Assembly: GCA_002392745.1 (NCBI GenBank)
Contig: DGHR01000007.1
Coordinates: 35,808 to 99,807 of the forward strand
Direction: 5' to 3'
Source: Bacteroidales bacterium UBA3843
Lineage (GTDB): Bacteria > Bacteroidota > Bacteroidia > Bacteroidales > Paludibacteraceae
DNA length: 64,000 nt
Shown piece after piece: positions 25,865-34,286 of the stretch (positions within the stretch are counted from its first letter, which is position 1; the number at the start of each line of letters is the position of its first letter). The position numbers were made by a program, and so were the translations under genes. The notes under the pieces are model-generated. The model was not told where the DNA came from and ran no database searches. It was given only the letters and a program-made list of their open reading frames with translations.

Positions 25865-26725
25865 TTAGCCCAGATAGGTCATCAGTATGTGACTGCGTTG
25901 GCCTTTCTCCAGTTTCTTGATTGCTTTCTCTTTGATCTGGCGGACACGCTCACGTGTCAAGTGCAACTCGTCGCCTATCTCCTCCAGCGTCTTTTCCGGA
26001 GTGCCGATTCCGAAGAACTTGCGCAGGATGTCGGCCTCGCGCGGAGTGAGCGTCTGCAGCGCACGGTTGATTTCGGTCGATAGAGATTCGTTAATCAGAC
26101 CACGGTCCGCATTGGGCGAATCTTCGTTGACCATCACGTCGATCAGACTGTTGTCCTCGCCCTCCACAAAAGGAGCATCTACGCTCACGTGGCGGCCGGA
26201 CATCTTCAGCGTCTCTGCAATCTTGTCTACCGGCATGTCCAGCTCTTCGGCCAATTCCTCGGCACTCGGCTTGCGCTCGTGCTCCTGCTCGAAACGCTGG
26301 AGTGCTTTGTTGATCTTGTTCATCGAACCGACTTGGTTCAACGGCAAACGAACGATTCGGCTTTGCTCGGCCAGAGCCTGAAGAATAGATTGGCGAATCC
26401 ACCATACGGCGTAGGAGATAAACTTAAAACCACGTGTCTCGTCAAATTTCTCTGCGGCTTTTATCAGTCCCAGGTTACCCTCGTTGATCAGGTCGGGCAA
26501 ACTCAAACCTTGGTTCTGATACTGCTTGGCCACAGACACTACGAAGCGTAGATTGCTCTTGGTTAGTTTCTCCAGCGCTGCGCGGTCTCCGTTACGGATA
26601 CGACCGGCCAATTCCACCTCTTCTTCTACCGATATCAGCTCTTCGCGACCAATCTCTTGCAGGTACTTGTCCAGACTGGCTGACTCACGGTTGGTGATTG
26701 ATTTTGTAATTTTTAATTGACGCAT
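25865..26725 (-). CDS. rpoD: Primary RNA polymerase sigma factor
   Basis: Sigma-70 family factor of 286 aa, the short Bacteroidota housekeeping form that lacks the long region 1.1. Region 1.2 is near residues 15-45 (SLDKYLQEIGREELIS). Region 2 includes GNLGLIKAAEKFDETRGFKFISYAVWWIRQSI. Region 3 follows, and region 4 (about 225-280) has the helix-turn-helix in ETLEEIGDELHLTRERVRQIKEKAI-like text. It should recognise the TTG/TAnnTTTG promoters listed here. It lies downstream of tRNA-Arg on the same strand and no separate promoter was found, so a shared transcript is possible. Confidence 0.97.
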   Translation of the reverse strand: MRQLKITKSITNRESASLDKYLQEIGREELISVEEEVELAGRIRNGDRAALEKLTKSNLRFVVSVAKQYQNQGLSLPDLINEGNLGLIKAAEKFDETRGFKFISYAVWWIRQSILQALAEQSRIVRLPLNQVGSMNKINKALQRFEQEHERKPSAEELAEELDMPVDKIAETLKMSGRHVSVDAPFVEGEDNSLIDVMVNEDSPNADRGLINESLSTEINRALQTLTPREADILRKFFGIGTPEKTLEEIGDELHLTRERVRQIKEKAIKKLEKGQRSHILMTYLG

Positions 26726-26845
26726 ATAATATGTACTATTATATTCTTTGTATTTCCCCTTTCAATCGGGGAGAGCGGAGGCAGGAGTTGCCTTGTCATT
26801 AAGCGGAGCGGTATGAACTATCGCAATCTCCTTGCCGAACGCGAG

Positions 26846-26919
26846 TGATCCGGTCGGGATTCGAACCCGAGACCCACAGCTTAGAAGGCTGTTGCTCTAT
26901 CCAGCTGAGCTACCGGACC
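26846..26919 (-). tRNA. tRNA-Arg (anticodon TCT)
   Basis: On the minus strand the sequence begins GGTCCGGTAGCTCAGCTGG and ends TTCGAATCCCGACCGGATC plus the discriminator A. The acceptor stem GGTCCGG pairs with CCGGATC (one G-T). The D-loop, the anticodon loop CTTCTAAG (anticodon TCT) and the T-loop GGTTCGAATCC are all normal. CCA is not encoded. Confidence 0.97.
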
Positions 26920-26935
26920 GCGCGCAAAAAGCGCG

Positions 26936-26966
26936 CAAAGGTACTACAAAAAATTGGAATATACAA
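26936..26966 (-). promoter_or_regulatory. tRNA-Arg promoter
   Basis: Minus strand: TTG (26966-26964), a 20-bp spacer and TACCTTTG (26943-26936), 16 bp before the mature tRNA 5' end. Confidence 0.82.
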
Positions 26967-26994
26967 GAATTTGTGCAAAAAAATGAATTCTTGT
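26963..26994 (-). terminator. Probable terminator after trxA, overlapping the tRNA promoter
   Basis: ACAAGAATT (26963-26971) and AATTCTTGT (26986-26994) form a perfect 9-bp inverted repeat just after the trxA stop; on the minus strand a TTTTTT run follows about 10 nt later. Confidence 0.45.
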
Positions 26995-27004
26995 GCAATT
27001 TTTT

Positions 27005-27319
27005 TTACAAAAGCGAGTCAAATAGTTGGGCCAACTCCTGCTTGCGGCATGCACCTACATGGCGGTTTACCAATTCGCCGTTCTGGAAGAACAACATGGT
27101 CGGGATATTCATGATGCCGTATTCTTCGCAAGTGTCAGGATTGTCATCCACGTTCAGTTTGCCTACTGTTATGCGGCCTTCATACTCGTTGCTCAGCTCT
27201 TCCAAAATAGGTAGCATCATCTTGCAGGGACCGCACCAGCCGGCCCAGAAATCTACTACAACGGGTTTGCCTGACGCAATCACATCCTTGATGTTAGCGT
27301 CTGTAATCTCTACTGTCAT
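27005..27319 (-). CDS. trxA: Thioredoxin
   Basis: Thioredoxin of 104 aa with the redox motif WCGPCK in FWAGWCGPCKMMLPIL and the cis-proline region NIPTMLFF. No signal peptide, so cytoplasmic. Its ATG overlaps the clpC stop by 4 bp (ATGA), indicating translational coupling with the ClpC chaperone gene. Confidence 0.96.
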   Translation of the reverse strand: MTVEITDANIKDVIASGKPVVVDFWAGWCGPCKMMLPILEELSNEYEGRITVGKLNVDDNPDTCEEYGIMNIPTMLFFQNGELVNRHVGACRKQELAQLFDSLL

Positions 27320-29610
27320 AATGTGGTTTGTTTTATTTTTTTGATAGTTATTCGTTTTTGGTTTGGTTTGCGTAGCAATATATCGGTCAGCGGGTCCTCC
27401 AGATAGGTCTGTACGGCCCGTTTCACCGGACGTGCACCGTTCTTGCGGTCATAACTTTTCTCTGCCAACTCGTCGATGGCCTCCGGGCTGACCGACAGTT
27501 GGTGTCCCTGGTTCTTCAGGCGCTGTTGCAGCAGGCCTATCTCAATCCGTACGATGCGGGCAATCGTCTCATGGTCCAGCGGCTCAAAGGTAATCACATT
27601 GTCTATACGGTTCACAAACTCCGGCGGGAACTGCTTCTGCAGTGCCTTCAGCAGGGTCTGGTTGACGGTCTTCTGGTCCGGTTGTTCGCTGCCGAAACCG
27701 ATGCCTGCACCGAACTCCTGCAACTGGCGCGTGCCTACGTTGCTCGTCAGGATAATCACTGTGTTGCGGAAATCCACTACATGGCCCTGGCGGTCGGTCA
27801 GTCGTCCTTCGTCCAGTACTTGTAGCAATACGTTGAAAATGTCCGGATGGGCTTTCTCTATCTCGTCAAACAGTACTATCGAATAGGGTTTGCGCCGGAC
27901 AGCCTCGGTCAGTTTGCCGCCGTCCTCATGCGCCACATATCCCGGAGGCGCGCCTACCAACAGGCTCACCGTGTGCTTCTCCATATATTCCGACATGTCG
28001 AAACGCACCATTGCGTCCTTGCTGCCAAACATCTCTTCGGCCAGGCACTGTGCCAGATAGGTTTTGCCTACGCCGGTCGGTCCCAGGAAGAAGAAGGTGC
28101 CGATAGGCCGTTTGGGGTCGCGCAGACCCAGACGGCTGCGCTGGATGGCACGCACTACGGTCTCTACCGCTTTGTCTTGGCCGATGATGCGGCGGCGCAG
28201 GGTCTCGCCCATCGTACGCAACCGTTCGTTCTCGGCTTTCGCCACCCGCTGTACCGGCACACCGGACATCATGCTCACTACGCCGGCTATATCGTCGGTG
28301 GTGATAGTATAGGCCGGAGCATCGGTTTCGCCCACCGCTTTCTGGCGCGCATGGCTGCGTGCACCGGCTTCGTCCATCACATCTATCGCTTTGTCGGGGA
28401 AGGCGCGGTCGGTCAGGTAGCGCTCGCTCAGACTCACACAGGCTTGCAGCACTTCCTCCGGGTAATTCACGTTGTGGTATTTCCCGTAGTATTCGCTCAG
28501 CCGGTGCAGGATGGACAAGGTCTCTTCGTGGGTCGTCTGGCGGACCACCACTTTCTGGAAACGCCGTTCCAGCGCTCCGTCTTTCTCTATTGACTTGGCG
28601 TATTCAGCGGTCGTCGTGGCGCCGATGCATTGTACCTCGCCGCGCGCCAGCGCAGGCTTCAGTATGTTGGCGGCATCCAGCGAACCGGATGCATTGCCCG
28701 CTCCGATGATGGTGTGTATCTCGTCGATGAAGAGGATGACCTCCGGATGGCTCTGCAGTTCGCCAAGCACCTGTTTCATGCGCTCCTCAAACTGACCGCG
28801 GTAGGTAGTGCCGGCTACCATCGAGGCTATGTCCAGCGTCACGATGCGCTTGCCGCGCAATGCGCCTGCCTCATCGTTGTTGATGCGCAGGGCCAGACCT
28901 TCTACTATAGCCGATTTGCCTACTCCGGGGTCGCCAATCAGGATGGGGTTGTTCTTCTTGCGGCGACTTAGTATCTGTACCACACGCTCAATCTCCACCT
29001 CGCGGCCTACCACGGGGTCCAACTGTCCCTGCTCGGCCTGTTTGGTCAGGTCGTGCCCGTATTTGTCCAACGCAGTGGTTGCGCCTGCGCGTTTGCCGCC
29101 TTGCTGTGGACGCTGAGGCTGCCATCCGCTGTCGTTCAGGTCGCCCATCTGTCCGTTGCCGTCCATCGGCGGCGTGTGCGGAGCGTTGTGCGGTTGACCG
29201 TATAGGTCCACCAGCTGTTGGTAACTCATCCCCCATATGTCCTCCAGATAGGCGGCGGCGTTGTTAATCTGCTCGCGCATGATTGCCAGCAACAGGTGTA
29301 CCGAGCCGATTGCCTCGGTCTGGTACTCTTTGCTGATCCGCTCTGCCACACGCAGGATGCGCTCTATCTGCGGACTACGGCCTATCGGTTGGATGGTGGC
29401 CTGCGGCTCGCGGCGCAGATGCTCGTCCAGCTGGCGCTTCGCGTCCTCCGGACGGAAACTGGCATGAAGCAGCAACTCGTAGGCGCTGCCTTCGCCCAGA
29501 CGGATGATACCCAGCAGCAGGTGCTCAGGCTCTACCTGAGGGCACGACAGACGTTCAGCCTCGTCGTGCGCGTAGTACAAAATCTTATTCAGTCGTTGTG
29601 TAACTTGCAT
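27316..29610 (-). CDS. clpC: ATP-dependent Clp protease ATPase subunit (ClpC-like)
   Basis: Hsp100 unfoldase of 764 aa that feeds substrates to ClpP. It has two N-terminal Clp_N repeats (residues 1-140, HDEAERLSCPQVEPEHLLLG at the front) and an acidic/Gln-rich linker. AAA domain 1 has the Walker A GDPGVGKS near 227 and AAA domain 2 has GPTGVGKT near 510, each with Walker B (ILFIDEIHT, IVLFDEIEKA). The ClpP-docking IGF loop is present in GAGIGFGSEQ. It is shorter than typical ClpC and no UVR motif is seen; ClpA is an alternative name, but Bacteroidota homologues are usually called ClpC. Confidence 0.93.
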   Translation of the reverse strand: MQVTQRLNKILYYAHDEAERLSCPQVEPEHLLLGIIRLGEGSAYELLLHASFRPEDAKRQLDEHLRREPQATIQPIGRSPQIERILRVAERISKEYQTEAIGSVHLLLAIMREQINNAAAYLEDIWGMSYQQLVDLYGQPHNAPHTPPMDGNGQMGDLNDSGWQPQRPQQGGKRAGATTALDKYGHDLTKQAEQGQLDPVVGREVEIERVVQILSRRKKNNPILIGDPGVGKSAIVEGLALRINNDEAGALRGKRIVTLDIASMVAGTTYRGQFEERMKQVLGELQSHPEVILFIDEIHTIIGAGNASGSLDAANILKPALARGEVQCIGATTTAEYAKSIEKDGALERRFQKVVVRQTTHEETLSILHRLSEYYGKYHNVNYPEEVLQACVSLSERYLTDRAFPDKAIDVMDEAGARSHARQKAVGETDAPAYTITTDDIAGVVSMMSGVPVQRVAKAENERLRTMGETLRRRIIGQDKAVETVVRAIQRSRLGLRDPKRPIGTFFFLGPTGVGKTYLAQCLAEEMFGSKDAMVRFDMSEYMEKHTVSLLVGAPPGYVAHEDGGKLTEAVRRKPYSIVLFDEIEKAHPDIFNVLLQVLDEGRLTDRQGHVVDFRNTVIILTSNVGTRQLQEFGAGIGFGSEQPDQKTVNQTLLKALQKQFPPEFVNRIDNVITFEPLDHETIARIVRIEIGLLQQRLKNQGHQLSVSPEAIDELAEKSYDRKNGARPVKRAVQTYLEDPLTDILLRKPNQKRITIKKIKQTTL

Positions 29611-29691
29611 GTCTTGTCTATATCAAATATCGTGCTAAAGTGTATTTGTCAGTCTCTTTCTGCCAAAATGGCACTTGTCATTTCTCTATTC

Positions 29692-31632
29692 TCAATTATA
29701 AAAGTGCCATGCCACACCGGCGCGGAACACATCGCGGTTGGTCGGATAGCCGGGCATGGTCAGATAGTCTGTGTTCTTTTTCATGAACAAGTGGTTCAGG
29801 TGTTGGTAGTGCGCAAAGAAGCGCAGACGGATGGAGCGTACGTAGAAATTGGCGTATATGTTCATCCACGGGTAATTGCCGACTTTCTCGTCCTGCTGCG
29901 TGGCAAACATGCCGGTGGCAGGGCATAGCACCGGCGCATTGTAGCGGGTGAAATAGCGCAGGTCAACGCCAATCTGGGCATCCAGCGCACGGAACCATGT
30001 GCCGTGGTAATACAGGCGGTGCTGCAAAATCACAGCGGGCACCGGCAGCACCGAGTCGTTGGTGGAGTGTTGTACGATTACGCGGTTCTCCAGATTGATC
30101 CAAGGGGTCGTCAGGTCGGCTCCTATGTCGGCGGTGATGATCTGTACGTTGCCGTCGTATTGGCGCGGACGCCAGTCGGCGGACGATACATAGATGGGAC
30201 GGGTGCGGTTCTCAAAACTGAAATCGATACTCGGTTTCACCCATCGGGTGGGGTAGGCGATAGTAGCGCCGCCCAGAAAACGGTAGGTGAAGCCGAAATG
30301 GTTGTCCCACATGACGTGGTTCGAACGGAACCGTTGCAGGTACGGGCTCGGCGTCTTGCTCTTGGCAAAAGCACGGGCTGTGATGTACATCTGGTCCTTG
30401 CCGGCCTTGAACTTGGCTTGCAGTTGCCCGTGCACGTCAAACTCGCCGATTTTGTAACCCAATACGCATACTTGACCCTCTATTTTGTAATGTATGTGTT
30501 TGCCGCTGTGTTTATGGATAGCTCCGCCCACGTAGGTGTTGTTGGTCCAGCGGTAGTCATAGATGCTGTCGTAGGGCACCGAGTCGTACAGGTGACGCTG
30601 GCATTCGTTCATGGCGAACACGGTGGCGCCGAACTTCAGTTTCGTGTTGTACGCTTCGCAGAAAGTGACAGCTAACGTGTTGCGGATGGTCAGCACATCC
30701 GTCGTGTCGTGAGTCGCCTCGCTGTTGTAATACGTAGTGTCGTAGAAATCCTGGTTGGCTGTATGCTCTATATACCGGCGGTTTGAGTTGTTGGTCTCGA
30801 AGATATGCGAGAAGGTCATCAGGGGGATATGTTCCACTTTGACCGTGTCCCGTTTTATACGCTGGCCGTCTTCCACCACCTCAATCGAGTCAGTGTATTG
30901 GCGCTCTTTGGTGATGGCGTATTGGTTGTGCAGATAGCCGCTCAGGTACCGGAAACCCGTCATCGCGTTCAAACGGACCGGCAGGTCCTCGGCGTTCAGA
31001 CTGCTGCTCAACTGGCTCACATCCTTCAGTCCGCCGTTGTCGAACGAACTCAATTGACTCCAGCTGAAGGCGGCGTGCATGCTGTAGTGGTTGCCGTCAT
31101 AGCTGCCCCACACCGACCCGCGGAACAACTTGCTCGCAGTGTTGGCGTAGTGCCCTATCGAGTTCAGGTAGTCCATCTCCACACCCAGATTAAGCCTCTT
31201 GCCGATATTCCCGGTGAACAGGAAATCCAAATCGTTCTCCTCATGACCGGAGGTGAAGCCTTTCTTGTAGGCTATCGACGAATAGGGGGTGGTGGTGTTG
31301 AAATACCGCTGTTGCTGAGGTGTTACCACGTATGGCGCCAGACTGGTGGCAAACGGGTCGTCTATGGTCTGCAGACGGTGCTGCACCACGCGGCTCTCAA
31401 TGGGCGATACCAGTACGTTGCCGTTCGTCACGCTGCTCGGCGAATACAGCTGCTGCACATCCACATCGGGATAGTTCAGCATGGCGGTATCGTTGAATAG
31501 TATAGTGTCGGCCACTGCGCTGAATCTCGGCATCTGCCATGTCCGCACCTGCGTCCGTACACGCGGCTGCTTAGCAGCGGCCGACAGGGTCGCTGCTAAC
31601 AGCACTAATACTATGAGAAATCGTTTGCTCAA
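29692..31632 (-). CDS. Putative outer-membrane porin (Porin_10-like)
   Basis: Outer-membrane protein of 646 aa with a signal peptide (MSKRFLIVLVLLAATLSAAA). After about 100 residues the characteristic text appears: SSIAYKKGFTSGHEENDLDFLFTGN and the following strands, as in Bacteroidota 'putative porin' proteins. Many alternating aromatic strands follow, and the chain ends GVAWHFYN, a typical terminal beta-signal. It follows the GH57 gene across a 59-bp gap containing a long inverted repeat, so co-transcription may be partial. Substrate unknown. Confidence 0.85.
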   Translation of the reverse strand: MSKRFLIVLVLLAATLSAAAKQPRVRTQVRTWQMPRFSAVADTILFNDTAMLNYPDVDVQQLYSPSSVTNGNVLVSPIESRVVQHRLQTIDDPFATSLAPYVVTPQQQRYFNTTTPYSSIAYKKGFTSGHEENDLDFLFTGNIGKRLNLGVEMDYLNSIGHYANTASKLFRGSVWGSYDGNHYSMHAAFSWSQLSSFDNGGLKDVSQLSSSLNAEDLPVRLNAMTGFRYLSGYLHNQYAITKERQYTDSIEVVEDGQRIKRDTVKVEHIPLMTFSHIFETNNSNRRYIEHTANQDFYDTTYYNSEATHDTTDVLTIRNTLAVTFCEAYNTKLKFGATVFAMNECQRHLYDSVPYDSIYDYRWTNNTYVGGAIHKHSGKHIHYKIEGQVCVLGYKIGEFDVHGQLQAKFKAGKDQMYITARAFAKSKTPSPYLQRFRSNHVMWDNHFGFTYRFLGGATIAYPTRWVKPSIDFSFENRTRPIYVSSADWRPRQYDGNVQIITADIGADLTTPWINLENRVIVQHSTNDSVLPVPAVILQHRLYYHGTWFRALDAQIGVDLRYFTRYNAPVLCPATGMFATQQDEKVGNYPWMNIYANFYVRSIRLRFFAHYQHLNHLFMKKNTDYLTMPGYPTNRDVFRAGVAWHFYN

Positions 31633-31640
31633 AAAGGAAA

Positions 31641-31683
31641 CATGCAGCCCCTTTGCCCCTCCCTTTTAGAGAGGGGACAAGGG
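31641..31683. repeat. Inverted repeat between the GH57 and porin genes
   Basis: CCCCTTTGCCCCT and AGGGGACAAGGGG form a near-perfect 13-bp inverted repeat with an A/T-rich loop in the gap. It may attenuate transcription from GH57 into the porin gene. A related run (CCCCCTCGCAGCAGGGTGGG) is in frame in the RNase gene at about 24574. Confidence 0.55.
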
Positions 31684-31691
31684 GAGTTAGG

Positions 31692-32954
31692 TTATTTTTT
31701 CTTTAGTTTGGCTTGCAGTTGCTGAATTTCCTCTTCCTGGTTGCGGATGGTCTTCAGCAGGGCGTTCAACTCTTCGTTCTCGATGGTCGTCGGATACTGC
31801 TCTTCTACTGTCTGCAGGAAATCCGACAGGATGTTCATGTAATTGATGAACGCATCGTAGGCCGATTCGTATTGTGTCTCGCCCTGGTCTATGTGGTTCA
31901 TGTTGTGCAGGTAGTTTACATCCTGCAGACGCAGCCAGTTGGTCTTCAGGTTCTTGTCCTGGCACAGGTGAACACGCTCCGCTACGGCGAATAGTTTCTG
32001 TACCGCCTCTTGCTGCAGGTCGTTGCCTACATAGACGCTCAGGTCCTTTGCCTCGCCGCTCCAGGTCAGAGGATACGGAGCCGAGATAACATCATTGGCA
32101 GCCAGTTTCTTGGCAGCCTCGGCTGGGGTCATGAAGCCCATCTCGCGCTCCAGTACATAGTACGGCAGCGCCTTCAGGAAGTCGAAGATACCAGTGCCGG
32201 CATTCTGGCGTACACCGAAAGTCTCGGCGCCTACCCATATGTTCACGATGTTCTCGTTCTCCGGCAATGCCTTCAGCTGGTCGGCGTATTTCTCGGCATC
32301 AATGGGGAAATTGCTCCAATTCGGATCGGAGAAATGGAAACTCAGTTCGTCGCTCAGGTTGGTGTTGCGCAGCAGCACTTTCATCTTCGGCGCACCTGCC
32401 GACTGGTACATCTGGTTCGGGGTCTTCCAACTCAGTACATGCTTGGCGCCTTCGCTCAATATGACTTTGTAGCCCATCTTGTTTAGGTTGTAGGCTGTCT
32501 CGTCCGTGTAGAGCAACTCGGTGTTCCATACGGTCTGGGCCTTCACGCCGAAGATACTCTCTACCAGCTCGCCTTGTTTCTTCATCTGCTCTTTCAACTC
32601 GCTCTCGTTGTATTCCGAGGCCAGCGAGTAGCTGTACGGAGTAGCCAGAAACTCTACACACTTGGTGGCCGCAAGCTCTTTCAGGATATCAATCATCTCC
32701 GGATTGAACTGCTCGAACATCTCAATCATCGTGCCGCTTACGCTCAAGCCGCAGTGGAACTTGCCTTTGCTCAGGCTGATCATGTCGCGCAGCGTCTGGC
32801 AGAGCGGTAGGTAGGAGGTCTGGACCAACCAGTTTACATGTTCCTCGGTCGCCATGTCGTCGTAGTAGTAGTGGTCATGGCCGATCTCAAAGAAACGATA
32901 GCGTTTCAGACGGTAAGGACTGTGCATCTGAAAGCAGAAACATATATTTTTCAT
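31692..32954 (-). CDS. GH57-family alpha-amylase-like protein
   Basis: Cytoplasmic protein of 420 aa of the GH57 fold. The N-terminal motif FCFQMHSPYRLKRY is present. The nucleophile motif is kept (TVWNTELLYTD). The fourth motif, normally DYETFG with the acid/base Asp, reads VGAETFG, so the Asp is replaced. It may thus be one of the 'alpha-amylase-like' GH57 homologues with incomplete catalytic machinery known from Bacteroidota. The C-terminus (EEEIQQLQAKLKKK) is a short coiled coil. It is the last gene of the glycogen set (debranching enzyme, GT4, GH57), 69 bp after the GT4 gene, a gap filled by 15-bp repeats. Confidence 0.88.
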   Translation of the reverse strand: MKNICFCFQMHSPYRLKRYRFFEIGHDHYYYDDMATEEHVNWLVQTSYLPLCQTLRDMISLSKGKFHCGLSVSGTMIEMFEQFNPEMIDILKELAATKCVEFLATPYSYSLASEYNESELKEQMKKQGELVESIFGVKAQTVWNTELLYTDETAYNLNKMGYKVILSEGAKHVLSWKTPNQMYQSAGAPKMKVLLRNTNLSDELSFHFSDPNWSNFPIDAEKYADQLKALPENENIVNIWVGAETFGVRQNAGTGIFDFLKALPYYVLEREMGFMTPAEAAKKLAANDVISAPYPLTWSGEAKDLSVYVGNDLQQEAVQKLFAVAERVHLCQDKNLKTNWLRLQDVNYLHNMNHIDQGETQYESAYDAFINYMNILSDFLQTVEEQYPTTIENEELNALLKTIRNQEEEIQQLQAKLKKK

Positions 32955-32965
32955 AATTCTATAAA

Positions 32966-33024
32966 TTACTAAATGGTTAAATAACTGAATAAATGTCCAA
33001 ATGGTAAATGACCAAATGGTAAAT
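32966..33024 (-). repeat. 15-bp repeats (CCAAATGGTAAATGA type) between GT4 and GH57 genes
   Basis: Copies of CCAAATGGTAAATGA fill most of the gap. The same unit occurs at 38526-38560 and about 42955-43060, where it supplies start or stop codons. Confidence 0.7.
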
Positions 33025-34286
33025 TACAACGTATGGTTGATTACTCCGTCGTATATTCTGCGGACTTTGAGTCCTGCGTCGTACCAGCGGATGTTGTTCA
33101 CCTCGGCCTGGCCCAACTCGTGCAGACTCTTGTACATTGCCGGATATTTCACGATGGCGTAGATAGCATCTGCCATGGCGTCGATATCCCAGTAGTCTGT
33201 CTTGATGGCGTGCTGCAGGATCTCGGCGCAGCCGGACTGGCGGCTGATGATGGACGGGCAACCTACCTGCATCGCCTCCAGCGGAGAGATACCGAACGGC
33301 TCGCTCACACTCGGCATGATATATACGTCGCTCATTGCCAGCATCTCCTGTACCTGCTTGCCGCGCATAAAGCCCGGGAAGTGGAACTTGTCCGCAATAC
33401 CTCGTTTGGCTACCAGGTCTATCATCTCGGTCATCTTGTCGCCGCTGCCGGCCATCACAAACCGCACGCCGTCGGTCTTGCTCAGCACGCGCGCTGCGGC
33501 TTCCACAAAATACTCCGGACCTTTCTGCATCGTGATGCGGCCGAGGAATGTAACCAGTTTGTCTTTTCTCGCAGGTTTCGTGAACTCTTCCGGATGAGCC
33601 AGCGGCTCTACGGCGTTGTGTACCGTGCTTACCTTGCGCGGGTCGATGCCGTATTTCTCTATCACCGTGTTGCGCGTCAGGTTGCTCACACATATAATAT
33701 GGTCCGCTTCGTCCATTCCGCGTTTCTCGATGGAATATACCGTCGGGTTCACATTGCCGCGGCTGCGGTCGAAATCGGTGGCGTGAACGTGGATGACCAA
33801 TGGTTTGCCGCTGATATGTTTGGCGAACACACCGGCCGGATAGGTCAGCCAGTCGTGGCTGTGGATGATGTCGAAATCCAGACTGTGCGCCAGCACACTG
33901 GCTACGGCCTCGTAGTTGCCGATTTCCTCTATCAGGTTGTCCGGGTAGCGGCCCGAAAAACCTACGCAGCCTAAGTCGTCTGTGCCGATGCGGCGGTAGT
34001 CGTATCGGATGCCGTCACGCAGGTGGTAGTACTCCTCGGGGCTCATCTTGCCCTCCATGCGCTGCTTGACATATTCATAGTTGTTGTCTTTCCATACGAT
34101 AGGCACGCTGTTGGCACCGATGATGCGCAGGAACGACTGGTCCTCGTCGCCCCATGGCTTGGGAATGACGAACGTGATATGCATGTCTTCCTGTTGCGCC
34201 ATGCCGCGTGTCAGACCGAAACTCGCTGTTCCCAGACCGCCTAAGATATGAGGGGGAAACTCCCAACCGAACATTAACGCTTTCAT
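33024..34286 (-). CDS. GT4-family glycosyltransferase (glycogen synthase-like)
   Basis: Glycosyltransferase of 420 aa with two Rossmann domains: N-terminal MKALMFGWEFPPHILGGLG with the GGLG donor loop, and C-terminal GRITMQKGPEYFVEAA followed by the EPFGISPLEAMQVG motif typical of GT4. In Bacteroides the same gene order (debranching enzyme, GT4, GH57) is used for glycogen, so it probably elongates an alpha-glucan; this is context inference. Its start overlaps the debranching enzyme stop by 4 bp. Confidence 0.9.
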   Translation of the reverse strand: MKALMFGWEFPPHILGGLGTASFGLTRGMAQQEDMHITFVIPKPWGDEDQSFLRIIGANSVPIVWKDNNYEYVKQRMEGKMSPEEYYHLRDGIRYDYRRIGTDDLGCVGFSGRYPDNLIEEIGNYEAVASVLAHSLDFDIIHSHDWLTYPAGVFAKHISGKPLVIHVHATDFDRSRGNVNPTVYSIEKRGMDEADHIICVSNLTRNTVIEKYGIDPRKVSTVHNAVEPLAHPEEFTKPARKDKLVTFLGRITMQKGPEYFVEAAARVLSKTDGVRFVMAGSGDKMTEMIDLVAKRGIADKFHFPGFMRGKQVQEMLAMSDVYIMPSVSEPFGISPLEAMQVGCPSIISRQSGCAEILQHAIKTDYWDIDAMADAIYAIVKYPAMYKSLHELGQAEVNNIRWYDAGLKVRRIYDGVINHTL

